DNA of 64,000 nt from Vibrio navarrensis (GTDB taxonomy: Bacteria; Pseudomonadota; Gammaproteobacteria; Enterobacterales; Vibrionaceae), in the NCBI RefSeq assembly GCF_015767675.1, contig NZ_CP065217.1, positions 1,860,001-1,924,000 on the forward strand, written 5' to 3'. The notes beneath the pieces are model-generated. The model was not told the DNA's origin. It worked only from the letters and a program-made list of their open reading frames with translations, and searched no databases. The stretch's first letter is position 1; each line of letters begins with the position of its first letter. Position numbers and translations under genes: made by a program. This document shows, one piece after another, positions 44,835 to 53,960 of the stretch.

Positions 44835-45821
44835 TGTTTTTCTGTTCGTCGATTTTTCAATGAGCTCATTCAAAAATTGCTTATTATTTTTAGCATGTAA
44901 CATTAGGTCTGTAAAATGGTTACCTGTTATTTCAGGCACACTAAACACCCTTTTCGGATCAATCCACTTTCCCCAGTGTATTGGTACTTGAATTTGAAGC
45001 ATTGCGCTTTGAACCTCTGACCAAGACTTATATAAATGTGCTGATGTTCCACTAAAATCTGGATGAACCGAGCATATATTGATAAGGTTATTTAAGCTTA
45101 TTAGTTCTTCAATATAGCGTATCTGACTAAATTCCCACCAATAAATTTCAATATTACCATCAAAATATTTTAGGGTATCAATATCTCCATTGTATACTAT
45201 TGCTGAGTCGCCAAAATCAGGTAAGCAAAATTTACACCCATACATTAGTTCTAATACACCATTAATTCTAAGTAACTGGACTCTAGACCATACAATATTT
45301 TCTTTAGAAATAACATCCCTATTACATTTGGGATTTTGACACTTAAGGGGAAAGTAATCCCAATCAGTTTTATTAACATGATGATGGAGCTTATGAGGTT
45401 CAGGAAAGTACTTTTGTAACGTATATCCTGTCATATTTGGAATGATGTCTAGAATATCACTTTGATAAAACTTTATACATTCAATCGGCATCTTCTTTCT
45501 ATTACTTAATTGCTCAAACTGTGACTCCAAATTGCTTGTGGCATGGGTTGAATAAAAAGCAATGAAACCATCACACTCGTGCCTCAAGACTCGGTCTGAT
45601 ATGTTTTTTTCGATATCTGGACCGATGGCTTTACCCGAATTCGCATAATGCTTACAACTAACCAAATAAGTAATTCCAGATTTTCTTACGATCAAGTCTT
45701 TACCTTGATCGTTTCCCTCAGATGGTCTTCCAATTATTTCATACCCTATATACCAGAGCACATCTTCTGCAAAGAACTCCCACTGGGTAGAGTCAAGAGA
45801 CTTTAGTTCTTCAATATACAT
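44832..45821 (-). CDS. Mrr-like restriction-endonuclease-fold protein
   Basis: 329 aa from ATG 45821 (MYIEELKSLDSTQWEFFAED), 6 bases after AAAGGAAG; an upstream in-frame start is rejected. PD-(D/E)xK-like elements: FFAEDVLWYIGYEIIGRP, NDQGKDLIVRKSGITYLVSCKHY (D..-x-C-K) and later ECDGFIAFYSTHATS, as in Mrr_cat nucleases. A middle zinc-binding part CQNPKC...CKFC follows. Mrr-type enzymes cut modified DNA. No methylase is nearby, so a modification-dependent or other defence nuclease is the best guess. Confidence 0.82.
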   Translation of the reverse strand: MYIEELKSLDSTQWEFFAEDVLWYIGYEIIGRPSEGNDQGKDLIVRKSGITYLVSCKHYANSGKAIGPDIEKNISDRVLRHECDGFIAFYSTHATSNLESQFEQLSNRKKMPIECIKFYQSDILDIIPNMTGYTLQKYFPEPHKLHHHVNKTDWDYFPLKCQNPKCNRDVISKENIVWSRVQLLRINGVLELMYGCKFCLPDFGDSAIVYNGDIDTLKYFDGNIEIYWWEFSQIRYIEELISLNNLINICSVHPDFSGTSAHLYKSWSEVQSAMLQIQVPIHWGKWIDPKRVFSVPEITGNHFTDLMLHAKNNKQFLNELIEKSTNRKT

Positions 45822-45882
45822 ACGACTTCCTTTCATGATCTGGTTTAGTAAAGTATCTACTAAACGTGGGGTACTCTGAAAC

Positions 45883-46004
45883 ATAACGCCCGGCTAAGGG
45901 GTTAGACAACGCATAGCCGAACTCAAAAAAACACTGTAAACACTGAACTTCAATTTTGCACCAAAGCCGCCAAGCGTTGGCAATCCCTCTTGAGCCGTTT
46001 GTTA
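45883..46004 (-). repeat. attC, type 1 with one extra base (GGGGTTAGACAACGC)
   Basis: 122 bp. Lies beside the RelBE-like pair. Confidence 0.93.
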
Positions 46005-46063
46005 GTTGCCCTTGCCCAACTCCAGTGCTAACATTTGTACACACGCAAACTTAGGAACTACTT

Positions 46064-46348
46064 ATGGACACTAGAATTCAATTTCGTGTTGATGACGAAA
46101 TTAAACGTTTAGCCCAACAAATGGCTGAGAGCCAAGGTCGCACACTCAGCGATGCTTGCCGTGAACTTACTGAACAAATGGCTGAGCAACAAAGAAAAAC
46201 ATTATCTCATGACGCTTGGTTAACTGAACAAATAAACCTAGCATTTGAGAAGTTTGACTCAGGAAAATCTTCATTTGTTGAACATAATTCAGCTAAAGCA
46301 CGAATGACTGAACGAAAGGCCAAAATTCGTAATCGAGGCCAGCAATGA
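46064..46348 (+). CDS. RelB/DinJ-like antitoxin (ribbon-helix-helix)
   Basis: 94 aa. Begins with the RHH strand-helix IQFRVDDEIKRLAQQMAESQ, GRTLSDACRELTEQ; the C-terminal part (SHDAWLTEQINLAFEKFDSG) would bind the toxin. AGGAACT before ATG 46064. The pair reads on the + strand against the array, so it must carry its own promoter in 46005-46063. Confidence 0.92.
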   Translation: MDTRIQFRVDDEIKRLAQQMAESQGRTLSDACRELTEQMAEQQRKTLSHDAWLTEQINLAFEKFDSGKSSFVEHNSAKARMTERKAKIRNRGQQ

Positions 46349-46623
46349 TTTTATGGGAAGAAGAATCGCTAAATGATCGAGAGAAGATCTTTGAGTTTCT
46401 TTATGACTTTAACCCTGATGCGGCTGAAAAAACTGATGACATTATTGAGGCTAAAGTAGAAAACTTACTCGAACAACCATTGATGGGTGTTCAACGAGAT
46501 GGAATTCGAGGACGATTACTCATTATTCCCGAAATCTCAATGATCGTTTCGTACTGGGTAGAAGGTTCAATTATTCGCATAATGCGAGTTCTACACCAGA
46601 AGCAGAAATTCCCTACCGATTGA
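46345..46623 (+). CDS. RelE/ParE-family toxin
   Basis: 92 aa, overlapping the antitoxin by 4 bp. Order of elements: LWEEESLNDREKIFEFLYDF, NPDAAEKTDDIIEAKVENLL, PLMGVQRDGIRGRLLIIPEI, MIVSYWVEGSIIRIMRVLHQ. RelE-type mRNA interferase or ParE-type gyrase poison. Superintegron pairs of this kind are thought to stabilise the array by post-segregational killing. Confidence 0.92.
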   Translation: MILWEEESLNDREKIFEFLYDFNPDAAEKTDDIIEAKVENLLEQPLMGVQRDGIRGRLLIIPEISMIVSYWVEGSIIRIMRVLHQKQKFPTD

Positions 46624-46641
46624 TTGTAGTCGGTGGGCAAC

Positions 46642-46761
46642 TAACGCCCGGTTAAGGGGCAGACAACGCCACTATCAAGCTTCCGCATAACACCGTAACC
46701 ACAAAAACCAACGCATAATAAAAATGCCACGCGTTGGCTGTCCCTCTTGAAGCGTTTGTTA
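46642..46761 (-). repeat. attC, type 2
   Basis: 120 bp. Closes the P63C-like cassette. Confidence 0.95.
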
Positions 46762-46782
46762 GGTGCTAATTGCCCACTCTAA

Positions 46783-47655
46783 CTAGTTCAATCGTGCAGG
46801 TTGAACTGCTTGAACCAAAGCTTGTATATCGACATTGTTTAAACCACCTTTTTTTGCCTTATTGTTCAAATAAGTGCCAAACTTCTCGGTGACATAAATG
46901 TCGTCCATCCAAAGACGGAACTCACCTAAAGCCTCAACAGGATAAATCCATGCCATTGGATCTTTTTGGGGGAAATCTTCCGGAAATACGTGAAGGTGTT
47001 TTCGACGAAGACCGTATTTTTCATCAAAGCTATTGCCACACCAATGTTTGCCCCAAGCCATACCAACGCTTATATCTGGCATCGTATTACTGTCAAAAGG
47101 CATACCACCTCTAATACCGGAGATTACTAAATTAGCAATCTCAGAAAAAACACTGAAGTAACCTGACGGTAACTCGTTAAGTGTTATACGCTCGTGAAAA
47201 GTTTTCCAATATTGTGGCAGCGAGTCTTCAGGATTGTAGCCTGTGCGTTCATAAATGAATGTACGAAGAGTTAGTCTGGCAAGGCTACGATAATTACGTG
47301 TGGCCTGTTCCTGTGGTGTTTGAGACTCGAACGCATAGTATTCAAGTATTGCCATGCAATTAACATCGTTGATTGCATGGTAAGTTTTCCCATCGACGGT
47401 AATTGGAACATATAAACTATTTGGGTCACCACCTTGCTCCAGAATCAACCGCTCAATAGCCTGACCACGAGGCTTAAAGCGCAAATCTGCTTCCCAATCT
47501 TTTACAAGAGTGATTATTACACTTGGTGCAACACCACATAAGGCAGCCAAACCACGAGCACCAAGATACGGAGTGCCGTTGTTCATTACCCCCATTTCAA
47601 TTCCGTCAGGAGCAGTATGTTTTACTGAAGATAGTTGAAGGTTGTATTGTTCCAT
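46783..47655 (-). CDS. P63C-like / phage-antirepressor-like protein, 290 aa
   Basis: AAAGGAA before ATG 47655. N-terminal LGARGLAALCGVAPSVIITL resembles the DNA-binding region of phage antirepressors. The second half (LPQYWKTFHERITLNELPSG, YFSVFSEIANLV, then LRRKHLHVFPEDFP and EALGEFRLWMDDIY) follows the P63C pattern. Such proteins occur in prophages and some act in anti-phage systems; the role here is unknown. Assignment rests on motif memory, so moderate. Confidence 0.7.
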   Translation of the reverse strand: MEQYNLQLSSVKHTAPDGIEMGVMNNGTPYLGARGLAALCGVAPSVIITLVKDWEADLRFKPRGQAIERLILEQGGDPNSLYVPITVDGKTYHAINDVNCMAILEYYAFESQTPQEQATRNYRSLARLTLRTFIYERTGYNPEDSLPQYWKTFHERITLNELPSGYFSVFSEIANLVISGIRGGMPFDSNTMPDISVGMAWGKHWCGNSFDEKYGLRRKHLHVFPEDFPQKDPMAWIYPVEALGEFRLWMDDIYVTEKFGTYLNNKAKKGGLNNVDIQALVQAVQPARLN

Positions 47656-47741
47656 TTAGATTCCTTTCGATTAGATACCCATTTTTTATATGTGGTCTCA
47701 TATGCAAGAAAACAAGTATGAAGTACGATATTTCTAGCACC

Positions 47742-47861
47742 TAACGCCCGCTTAAGGGGCAGACAACGCTACTACCGAGCTTCCGCATAACACCATTATC
47801 ACAAAAACCAACGCATGATAAAAATGCCACGCGTTGGCTGTCCTTCTTGAAGCGTTTGTTA
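47742..47861 (-). repeat. attC, type 2
   Basis: 120 bp. Closes the Fic cassette. Confidence 0.95.
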
Positions 47862-48572
47862 GCCGATTTTCAGGTCTAGCTTGAAATTACGAATAATCTT
47901 TTCATCCAAACAGCTTCGTAAAAACTTATTCATTTGTGTCATGTCATTAGAATAGTAAAAATCGAGCATGAGCGTATTAAACTCTTGCTGACGCTTGGCT
48001 TGCACATTAATGATAGGAAAACCATTAGCCAACAAAATACCGTTCATCATGAACCGACCGGTACGTTTGTTAACATCCCAAAAAAATTGAGCGCGTGCCA
48101 TTTGTAAAAATGCAGTAATTGCTTGATCGTAAACATCAGATTCACTATTAACCTGACTCTCAACTTCAAGCCATTTATCGTCCAACTCATCTGGAGCGGG
48201 GGGCTCATACTCTGAACCCGTAATGGAAACGTAACCAGAGCGAAACTTACCCCACTCTAACGCTTCTTCTTTGCCAGCTATATTGTGAATTCTCAAAGCG
48301 GTTTCTTTATTAAATTGAAACTCACCTTGATCAACTAAGCCAAAAATAAGTTCCCATGCTCGAGCTTGGTTCATTGCCATATTTTGATCACTAATTCGAT
48401 GGCCACCTACGGTGATCCCATCAAGAATCGTTTGCACCTCAGGCAAAGTCATTGCTACACCCTCGAGGTTAACAGCGTCATAAACCAAAGCTGGAACATC
48501 TCTTTTGGCAAGTTGTTTAGCCAACGGTATATTTGGTTTCATATTCCACATGTTATCTGTCAATGCTGTCAT
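47859..48572 (-). CDS. Fic-domain protein with degenerate active site
   Basis: About 237 aa from ATG 48572; a TTG at 48587 is possible. Near residue 35 LEGVAMTLPEV corresponds to the (S/T)xxxE(G/N) inhibitory helix and flanking TxxEV. The Fic core is AQFFWDVNKRTGRFMMNGIL. Against HPFxDGNKRTGR, the catalytic His is Gln, Pro is Phe and the first Gly is Val, while N-K-R-x-G-R is kept. Standard AMP transfer is therefore doubtful; a different nucleotide or phosphate chemistry, or a binding role, is possible. Confidence 0.87.
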   Translation of the reverse strand: MTALTDNMWNMKPNIPLAKQLAKRDVPALVYDAVNLEGVAMTLPEVQTILDGITVGGHRISDQNMAMNQARAWELIFGLVDQGEFQFNKETALRIHNIAGKEEALEWGKFRSGYVSITGSEYEPPAPDELDDKWLEVESQVNSESDVYDQAITAFLQMARAQFFWDVNKRTGRFMMNGILLANGFPIINVQAKRQQEFNTLMLDFYYSNDMTQMNKFLRSCLDEKIIRNFKLDLKIG

Positions 48573-48645
48573 GGTGGTCTTCTTCAATGTAAGTAAAACT
48601 TGGCTAAGTATACACTTACTGATGAGTAAGGTGGTAGAAGTCGGC

Positions 48646-48766
48646 TAACGCCCGGCTAAGGGGTTGACAACGCATAACCGAACTCAAAAAACACACTGTA
48701 AACACTGAGCTTCAATTTTGCACTAAAGTCGCCACGCGTTGGCAATCCCTCTTGAGCCGTTTGTTA
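48646..48766 (-). repeat. attC, type 1
   Basis: 121 bp. Closes NC-G1. Confidence 0.95.
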
Positions 48767-48863
48767 GGCCAACCAATTGACACCTTCACTTTCAAAACTA
48801 AAGAACAGAAGTGGACCCCAATGGTTGGACGCATAAGCTCATTTCTTAAGTGGTTGACCCAGC

Positions 48864-49664
48864 TCATGCTGCGTATCTTTGCCTACCGAAGTAGGCCTCA
48901 TCAGGAGTGAGGTTATTGAGTCCTTGATGGTTACGCTCTTCATTATAAAACACCATGTAGTTGCCGATTTCAAGCTCGGCTTCACGGGGCGTGGTATAAG
49001 CCTTTAAGTAAACCTCCTCATATTTCAGGCTTCGCCATAATCGCTCAATGAAAACATTGTCAACCCAGCGGCCTTTCCCGTCCATGCTTATACGTATGTC
49101 ATGTTCAATTAACTTCTGTGTGAACTCTGTGCTGGTAAACTGGCTGCCTTGATCTGAGTTAAAGATATCAGGTGGCCCATAATGCTTCAGCGCTTCCTCA
49201 AGCGCTTCGATACAAAAACTCGTGTCCATGGTGTTGGATAGTCGCCAAGCCAGCACTTTGCGGCTATACCAGTCGATAATAGCAACGAGGTACAGGAACC
49301 CCTTCGCCATTGGGATGTACGTGATATCAATCGCCCAAGCTTGGTTTGGGTAAGTGACTTCGATATCACGCAACAGGTAGGGATACACCTTGTGTGCTTT
49401 GTTCGCCAGCGTCGTTTTGGGCTTGGGGTAAATCGCCCCAATCCCCATATCGCGCATGAGTCGAACAACACGCTTACGATTAACGCTATGACCCTTCTTA
49501 GCCAGCTCAGTTCGAATGCGCCGACTGCCCATAAACGGATACTGAAGATGAATTTCGTCAATCATACGGCGCAACGCAATCTCCTCAGCAGAGAGTCCTA
49601 TGGGTTGATAGTAAGCGGTAGAGCGAGCAATATTGAGCAGCTCACACTGGCGCTTTATCGGCAA
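48864..49664 (-). CDS. IS3-family OrfB transposase (copy 3)
   Basis: 266 aa from TTG. Upstream in -1 frame the coding continues [20 protein letters not shown] into the OrfA overlap, consistent with an OrfAB frameshift protein. DDE motifs as in copy 1. Confidence 0.95.
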   Translation of the reverse strand: MPIKRQCELLNIARSTAYYQPIGLSAEEIALRRMIDEIHLQYPFMGSRRIRTELAKKGHSVNRKRVVRLMRDMGIGAIYPKPKTTLANKAHKVYPYLLRDIEVTYPNQAWAIDITYIPMAKGFLYLVAIIDWYSRKVLAWRLSNTMDTSFCIEALEEALKHYGPPDIFNSDQGSQFTSTEFTQKLIEHDIRISMDGKGRWVDNVFIERLWRSLKYEEVYLKAYTTPREAELEIGNYMVFYNEERNHQGLNNLTPDEAYFGRQRYAA

Positions 49665-49705
49665 TGGGGTGGATTTAACCAGCGAACTCTTTCGCTGGGC
49701 TCGGT

Positions 49706-49987
49706 CTAACGACCGAGCACTTTGGCCAAAAAATCATTTTCCATGGTCAATTGACCGATCTTGGCGTGAAGTTTGTCCACTTCTTCGGAATTCTCTTTTC
49801 CTGTGTGATTTTCGGTGGCAAAAATCATGGCTGCGTTTTCAAGCAGCTCCTTTTTCCATGTCGAGATTTGGTTAGCGTGCAGGTTGTATTTCTGAGCTAA
49901 CTCAGCGACGGTTTTATCGCCTTTAGCGGCATCGAGTGCCACCTTAGCTTTAAACTCAGGAGAGTGGTTTCTACGTTTTCTAGTCAT
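49706..49987 (-). CDS. IS3-family OrfA (copy 3)
   Basis: 93 aa, same product as at 15688-15969. Confidence 0.95.
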   Translation of the reverse strand: MTRKRRNHSPEFKAKVALDAAKGDKTVAELAQKYNLHANQISTWKKELLENAAMIFATENHTGKENSEEVDKLHAKIGQLTMENDFLAKVLGR

Positions 49988-50369
49988 AATCTGTCCCTGT
50001 ATTGTTGGGTACTATCAAAACAGATCGACCACTTAAAGTCATGTCCGAAAATCGGGGGCCACTTCTGAACAAAGCTTTTTTGCAAACCAAAACAAACTAA
50101 CCCATTCATTTATAAACCAAAATGCCAAATCAGCAAAGAAACAAAAAACTCAAATTGAGCGGTTTGGAAGAAAAGTGACGAGCGTAGCATGCTCGGCGGA
50201 CGTTTGGATGCTGAAGGTTATTTTGCCGCTAAATTCATAACGCTAAACAACCCACGCGATCAAGAAACAACAAATATGTGATGACTATTTATTACCTAAC
50301 TTAAGCCAGAAAACCTTGAATTCACCGTTCAATTCCAACTCGATTTAGCTGATAAAAACTCATGTTGCC

Positions 50370-50490
50370 TAACGCCCGGCTAAGGGGTTGACAACGCACC
50401 ACCGGACTCAAAAAACACACTGTAAACACTGAAATTCAATTTTGCACCAAAGCCGCCACGCGTTGGCAATCCCTCTTGAGCCGTTTGTTA
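50370..50490 (-). repeat. attC, type 1
   Basis: 121 bp. Closes NC-G2. Confidence 0.95.
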
Positions 50491-50831
50491 GGCCAACAGA
50501 TTGACACCGAGACTTTCAAAACCAAAGGACGAGCTTTTTTGCAAACTTGAAACAAACTAACCGACTCATTTATAAACCAAAATGCTAAATCAGCAAAGAA
50601 ACAAAAAAACTCAAATTGAGCGATTTGGAAGAAAAGTGACGAGCGTAGCATGCTCGGCGGACGTTTGGATGCTGAAGGTTATTTTGCCGCTAAACTCACA
50701 ACGAAAAGCAACCCAACGCGATCAAGAAACAACAAATACGTGATGATTATTTATTGCTTAACTTAAGCCAGAAAACATGGAATTTACCGTTCAATTCAAA
50801 CTCGATTTAGCTGATAAAAACTCACTTTGCC
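50491..50831 (-). other. Non-coding cassette body NC-G2
   Basis: Intact copy of NC-G. Contains a GAGCGTAGCATGCTC palindrome near 50640-50654, also in NC-G1. Confidence 0.8.
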
Positions 50832-50952
50832 TAACGCCCGGCTAAGGGGTTGACGACGCACCGCCGAACTCAAAAAACACACCGTAAACACTGAACTGCA
50901 ATTTTGCACTAAAGTCGCCACGCGTTGGCAATCCCTCTTGAGCCGTTTGTTA
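50832..50952 (-). repeat. attC, type 1
   Basis: 121 bp. Closes NC-C2. Confidence 0.95.
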
Positions 50953-51353
50953 TGCAAATTCAATAAGATAAACTGACTTTACTCGACCAAAAGCCACAAT
51001 TGCAATGGTTGAGTGATTCAAGAATCAACCCAAGCAAGAACTGTGATAAATGAGCTGCCAAAACAAAGCCCACCTTTCAACAACAAACCAAGCTCTTGAA
51101 TCAGGAAAACTCAACGAGCGAAAACTTCAGCAACTAAAAAATGCTCGATAAACTTGCCATTTCCACACTTTGCGCACGCTGAATTGACAACAAAACAGCA
51201 CCAAAACTCATTGAGGCAAACAAAGAACCTTGTCTGTTTTACGGCTTGAGTGAACCAAGAATTTTAGGATAAAAATGCTCATTTGCCGACAATACAAAAC
51301 GAATGGCCAGAGAAATCCCAAAAGATTGAACTTCTAAATTTACCTGAGTTGCA
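50953..51353 (-). other. Non-coding cassette body NC-C2
   Basis: Uninterrupted homologue of NC-C1. No supported gene. Confidence 0.82.
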
Positions 51354-51476
51354 TAACGCCGCATTAAGTGGTGAGCGACGCTAAACACCAATGCTTCGAC
51401 AAACCACTTAAAACGCAAAAACTGAATTTACACTAAAACCGCCAAGCGTTGCGAATCCGTCTTAAATGCTTTGTTA
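51354..51476 (-). repeat. attC, variant (GCATTAAGTGGTGAGCGACGC)
   Basis: 123 bp. Closes NC-C3. Confidence 0.93.
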
Positions 51477-51887
51477 TGCAAATTCAATAAGATAAACCAG
51501 AAGTTACACTACATTTGATTAAGAAAACAATCAAAATGTTGGTTAAGTGAACCAAGAATCAACCCAAGCCTGAACCGTGATAAATAAGCCACCAAAACAA
51601 AGTCCACCTTTCAGCAACAAACCAAGCTTTTGAATCTGAAAAACTCAACGAGCAAAATATTCAGCGAACTCGAAATTCTCGATTAACTTGCCCTTTCCAC
51701 ACTTTGCGCTCACTAAATTGACCACGTACAAACGCTAAAACCAATTGAGGCAAGCAAAGAAATTTGCCTGTTTTACGGCTTGAGTTAACCGCGAATTTGA
51801 GGATAGAAAAGATCATTTGCCGACAACACAAAACGAATGGCCAGAGAAATCCCAAAAGATTGAGCCCCTAAATTTACCTGAGTTGCA
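51477..51887 (-). other. Non-coding cassette body NC-C3
   Basis: Tandem neighbour of NC-C2 but with a different attC type. A 64-codon minus frame (51661-51855) is not kept in NC-C2. Confidence 0.8.
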
Positions 51888-52009
51888 TAACGCCGCATTA
51901 AGGTGTGAGCAACGCTGCCACTAAACTAAACCATACCACCGTAAACACCAAACCCAAGGATGGAATGAAAAATGCTGAGCGTTGGGAATCACTCTTAAAT
52001 GCTTTGTTA
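51888..52009 (-). repeat. attC, variant (GCATTAAGGTGTGAGCAACGC)
   Basis: 122 bp. Closes the two-gene cassette 52022-53266. Confidence 0.93.
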
Positions 52010-52021
52010 ACTGGCTAGTCA

Positions 52022-52918
52022 CTATGCCTTATTGGGACTACTTTTCTCGAAAATACTTTTCATATGCTCAAATGCTTTGGGGTCAAAATTTGGTGAAGGA
52101 ATCTTGGTAAATGCACTATCACTGTCAAAGTTCCAGTTCTCAAAGATAGACTTCATATCTTCTTTATCAACATTATTCCCATAGATTTCCAAGTATAGTT
52201 TTCCAAACCGAATAGCATGAACACGGTCACTTCGTTTAAGTGCTTCATGTAAATGGGCATTACCTTGATTAAAGCAATGCTTAGCAAATGCACCTAACAA
52301 ACCAATTACAATCAACCCTTTGAGGATAAGGTAAATGAAAAATAGCCAGTCAATGTTTTCTTTTGATGCTACGTTAAACGAGTAAGCCCCATAAGCCAGA
52401 GCAGCAATAGCTGCACCAATTGACCATTTTAAAGCTGAAGTTCCACGCTCGTTCCACGCTTTAGCCTCCAACTGAAATTCTTGCGCTTTTTCATCCAGGA
52501 TATCAATAGCATCAGAAACATACTCCGGAACCTTAATATCAATGCGTTCTTGTATCTTTTTATCATGCTCTAGTTGGAGTTCAGCGAGCCTTCTTGATAT
52601 TTCTTTTTCACGATTGCTTAGCTCTTGAGCCTTTCGCTTTGACTGTACTTGTTGTTGATGTAAGTGCTTTTCTGCTTCAACAATCTGTTGCTGTATTGCT
52701 TCTAGTTGTTTTGATTGTTGTTCCACTTTTATTTCATGATGCTGCTCTCGATATTCAATTTGTTGCTCAATGCGTTTAAGCCTTTGCAATGCCTCAAACT
52801 CAATTGAGTTTTCAATATTACTATTCAACAGATGATTGTACTCTGAGTCTAAATTTAGTTCCTGTTGAATATAATCCTTCCATTGAAGTCTCATATTATG
52901 AGGCAATAATTTTAACAA
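52022..52918 (-). CDS. Coiled-coil membrane protein, 298 aa
   Basis: TTG start at 52918, 18 bp after the upstream gene; GCGGAAC is a weak site. A long coiled coil spans about residues 40-130 (RLKRIEQQIEYREQHHEIKV, EISRRLAELQLEHDKKIQ). Two membrane helices follow, ALKWSIGAAIAALAYGAYSF and WLFFIYLILKGLIVIGLLGA, then a cytoplasmic tail. The layout of coiled-coil sensor plus membrane hairpin occurs in several defence effectors, but no family is recognised. Confidence 0.78.
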   Translation of the reverse strand: MLKLLPHNMRLQWKDYIQQELNLDSEYNHLLNSNIENSIEFEALQRLKRIEQQIEYREQHHEIKVEQQSKQLEAIQQQIVEAEKHLHQQQVQSKRKAQELSNREKEISRRLAELQLEHDKKIQERIDIKVPEYVSDAIDILDEKAQEFQLEAKAWNERGTSALKWSIGAAIAALAYGAYSFNVASKENIDWLFFIYLILKGLIVIGLLGAFAKHCFNQGNAHLHEALKRSDRVHAIRFGKLYLEIYGNNVDKEDMKSIFENWNFDSDSAFTKIPSPNFDPKAFEHMKSIFEKSSPNKA

Positions 52919-52936
52919 TCGGTTCCGCTGACTTTC

Positions 52937-53266
52937 CTACACAGACTTAAGCACTACACCTTGAGTATCAGGACTTAGGGCAGAGAAGATCTTTTTGATA
53001 TTCTCGTTAGATAGCATGAACAAATATTTATTTATATTCCTCGGGGGAATAGTAGAAAAGACCTTTTCTATCGTTGCCGGTTTAGCGACGGAAAAAAAGC
53101 GGCGTAAACTTACTTCATCCAATACAGAAAAGACACGAGCAATTTCTTTCCCATTACTATTGTTTATTAATTGGTCAAAATCTTCATCACTTGAAACCAA
53201 CCACAGCTCTCTAAGGTGCTCTTTTGGCAAGTTAGAGATTCTCGGATAATCTGTTTTTATATTCAT
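52937..53266 (-). CDS. Helical protein, 109 aa, partner of the coiled-coil protein
   Basis: Strong GGGAGG before ATG 53266. After KEHLRELWLVSSDEDFDQLI it has short alpha repeats (ARVFSVLDEVSLRRFFSVAK, IEKVFSTIPPRNINKYLFML, NIKKIFSALSPDTQGVVL), like the helical repeats of MgtE N-domains. Same cassette and direction as the following gene, so cotranscribed. Confidence 0.78.
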   Translation of the reverse strand: MNIKTDYPRISNLPKEHLRELWLVSSDEDFDQLINNSNGKEIARVFSVLDEVSLRRFFSVAKPATIEKVFSTIPPRNINKYLFMLSNENIKKIFSALSPDTQGVVLKSV

Positions 53267-53282
53267 ATTCCTCCCAGACAGT

Positions 53283-53405
53283 TAACGCCCGCCTAAGGGG
53301 CTGGCAACGCATTACCACTAAACTCAAACACAACAACTGCAACCACCGCGGCTCAATGGGACTGGAAACGCTACGCGTTGACAGTCCCTCTTGAGGCGTT
53401 TGTTA
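53283..53405 (-). repeat. attC, type 7 (VCR-like)
   Basis: 123 bp. Closes NC-D2. Confidence 0.93.
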
Positions 53406-53818
53406 GCTTCGTAGCCGATTGTTTAGCAATGATTTTTAAACACATTTGCTTGAAAATTATTTTACGCAGAAGCATCACACAAACACACGTCCAACGCCAA
53501 AAGCTGTGAAGTTGGCTGCCAAAACTCAAAACGGTCAAGGCTAAGTTGGTCACGGTTAAGAGTCCGCGACAAAGAAAGCATACTTTCAGCGATGATGCAG
53601 CCTTTGTGAAACCAAACTTTCCGCGTGGAGCATCCAACAACATTGAAGCATCGAGGCTTGCTAGTTTTCAGTGACTTTGAAACCACTGAACTTTCAACAC
53701 GTTCGACCAAATCAGCATCAAGAAAAAGCCCAAAAGCCAAATTGTGCAATTTGAACGCTAAAGTCTGAATTTTCAGGACAATTAAACCCAGATTTTGATG
53801 GTTTTTGCTTTAAGAAGC
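53406..53818 (-). other. Non-coding cassette body NC-D2
   Basis: NC-D family, full length. A 95-codon minus frame (53462-53749) is not shared with NC-D3. Confidence 0.8.
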
Positions 53819-53939
53819 TAACGCCGCGTTAAGGGGTGCAGGCACGCAATACAGAAGCTACCGCACAGTGCCGTAATCACCGAACTCAACGCAAACTGAA
53901 AATGCCACGCGTGCCAAATCCCTCTTAAACGCTTTGTTA
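53819..53939 (-). repeat. attC, type 4
   Basis: 121 bp. Closes the gene at 53961. Confidence 0.95.
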
Positions 53940-53960
53940 TGCATGTTTTTCAACCAAAGC

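Larger units (their letters stand above)
48807..50066 (-). mobile_element. IS3-family element, copy 3 (1260 bp)
   Basis: 4-bp target duplication GAAC at 48803-48806 and 50067-50070. Contains neither of the 1-bp deletions seen in copies 1 and 2, so it is the only copy in the window expected to be fully functional. Confidence 0.96.
48767..50369 (-). other. Non-coding cassette body NC-G1, split by IS3-family copy 3
   Basis: Bases 48767-48806 and 50067-50369 match NC-G2 (50491-50831). No supported gene. Confidence 0.82.

Noticed and set aside
52022..53266. One long gene broken by a frameshift instead of two genes
   Set aside because: The 109-aa gene has a strong ribosome binding site and a natural stop, and the next gene has its own TTG start 18 bp later. 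No single-base change gives an obviously continuous domain.
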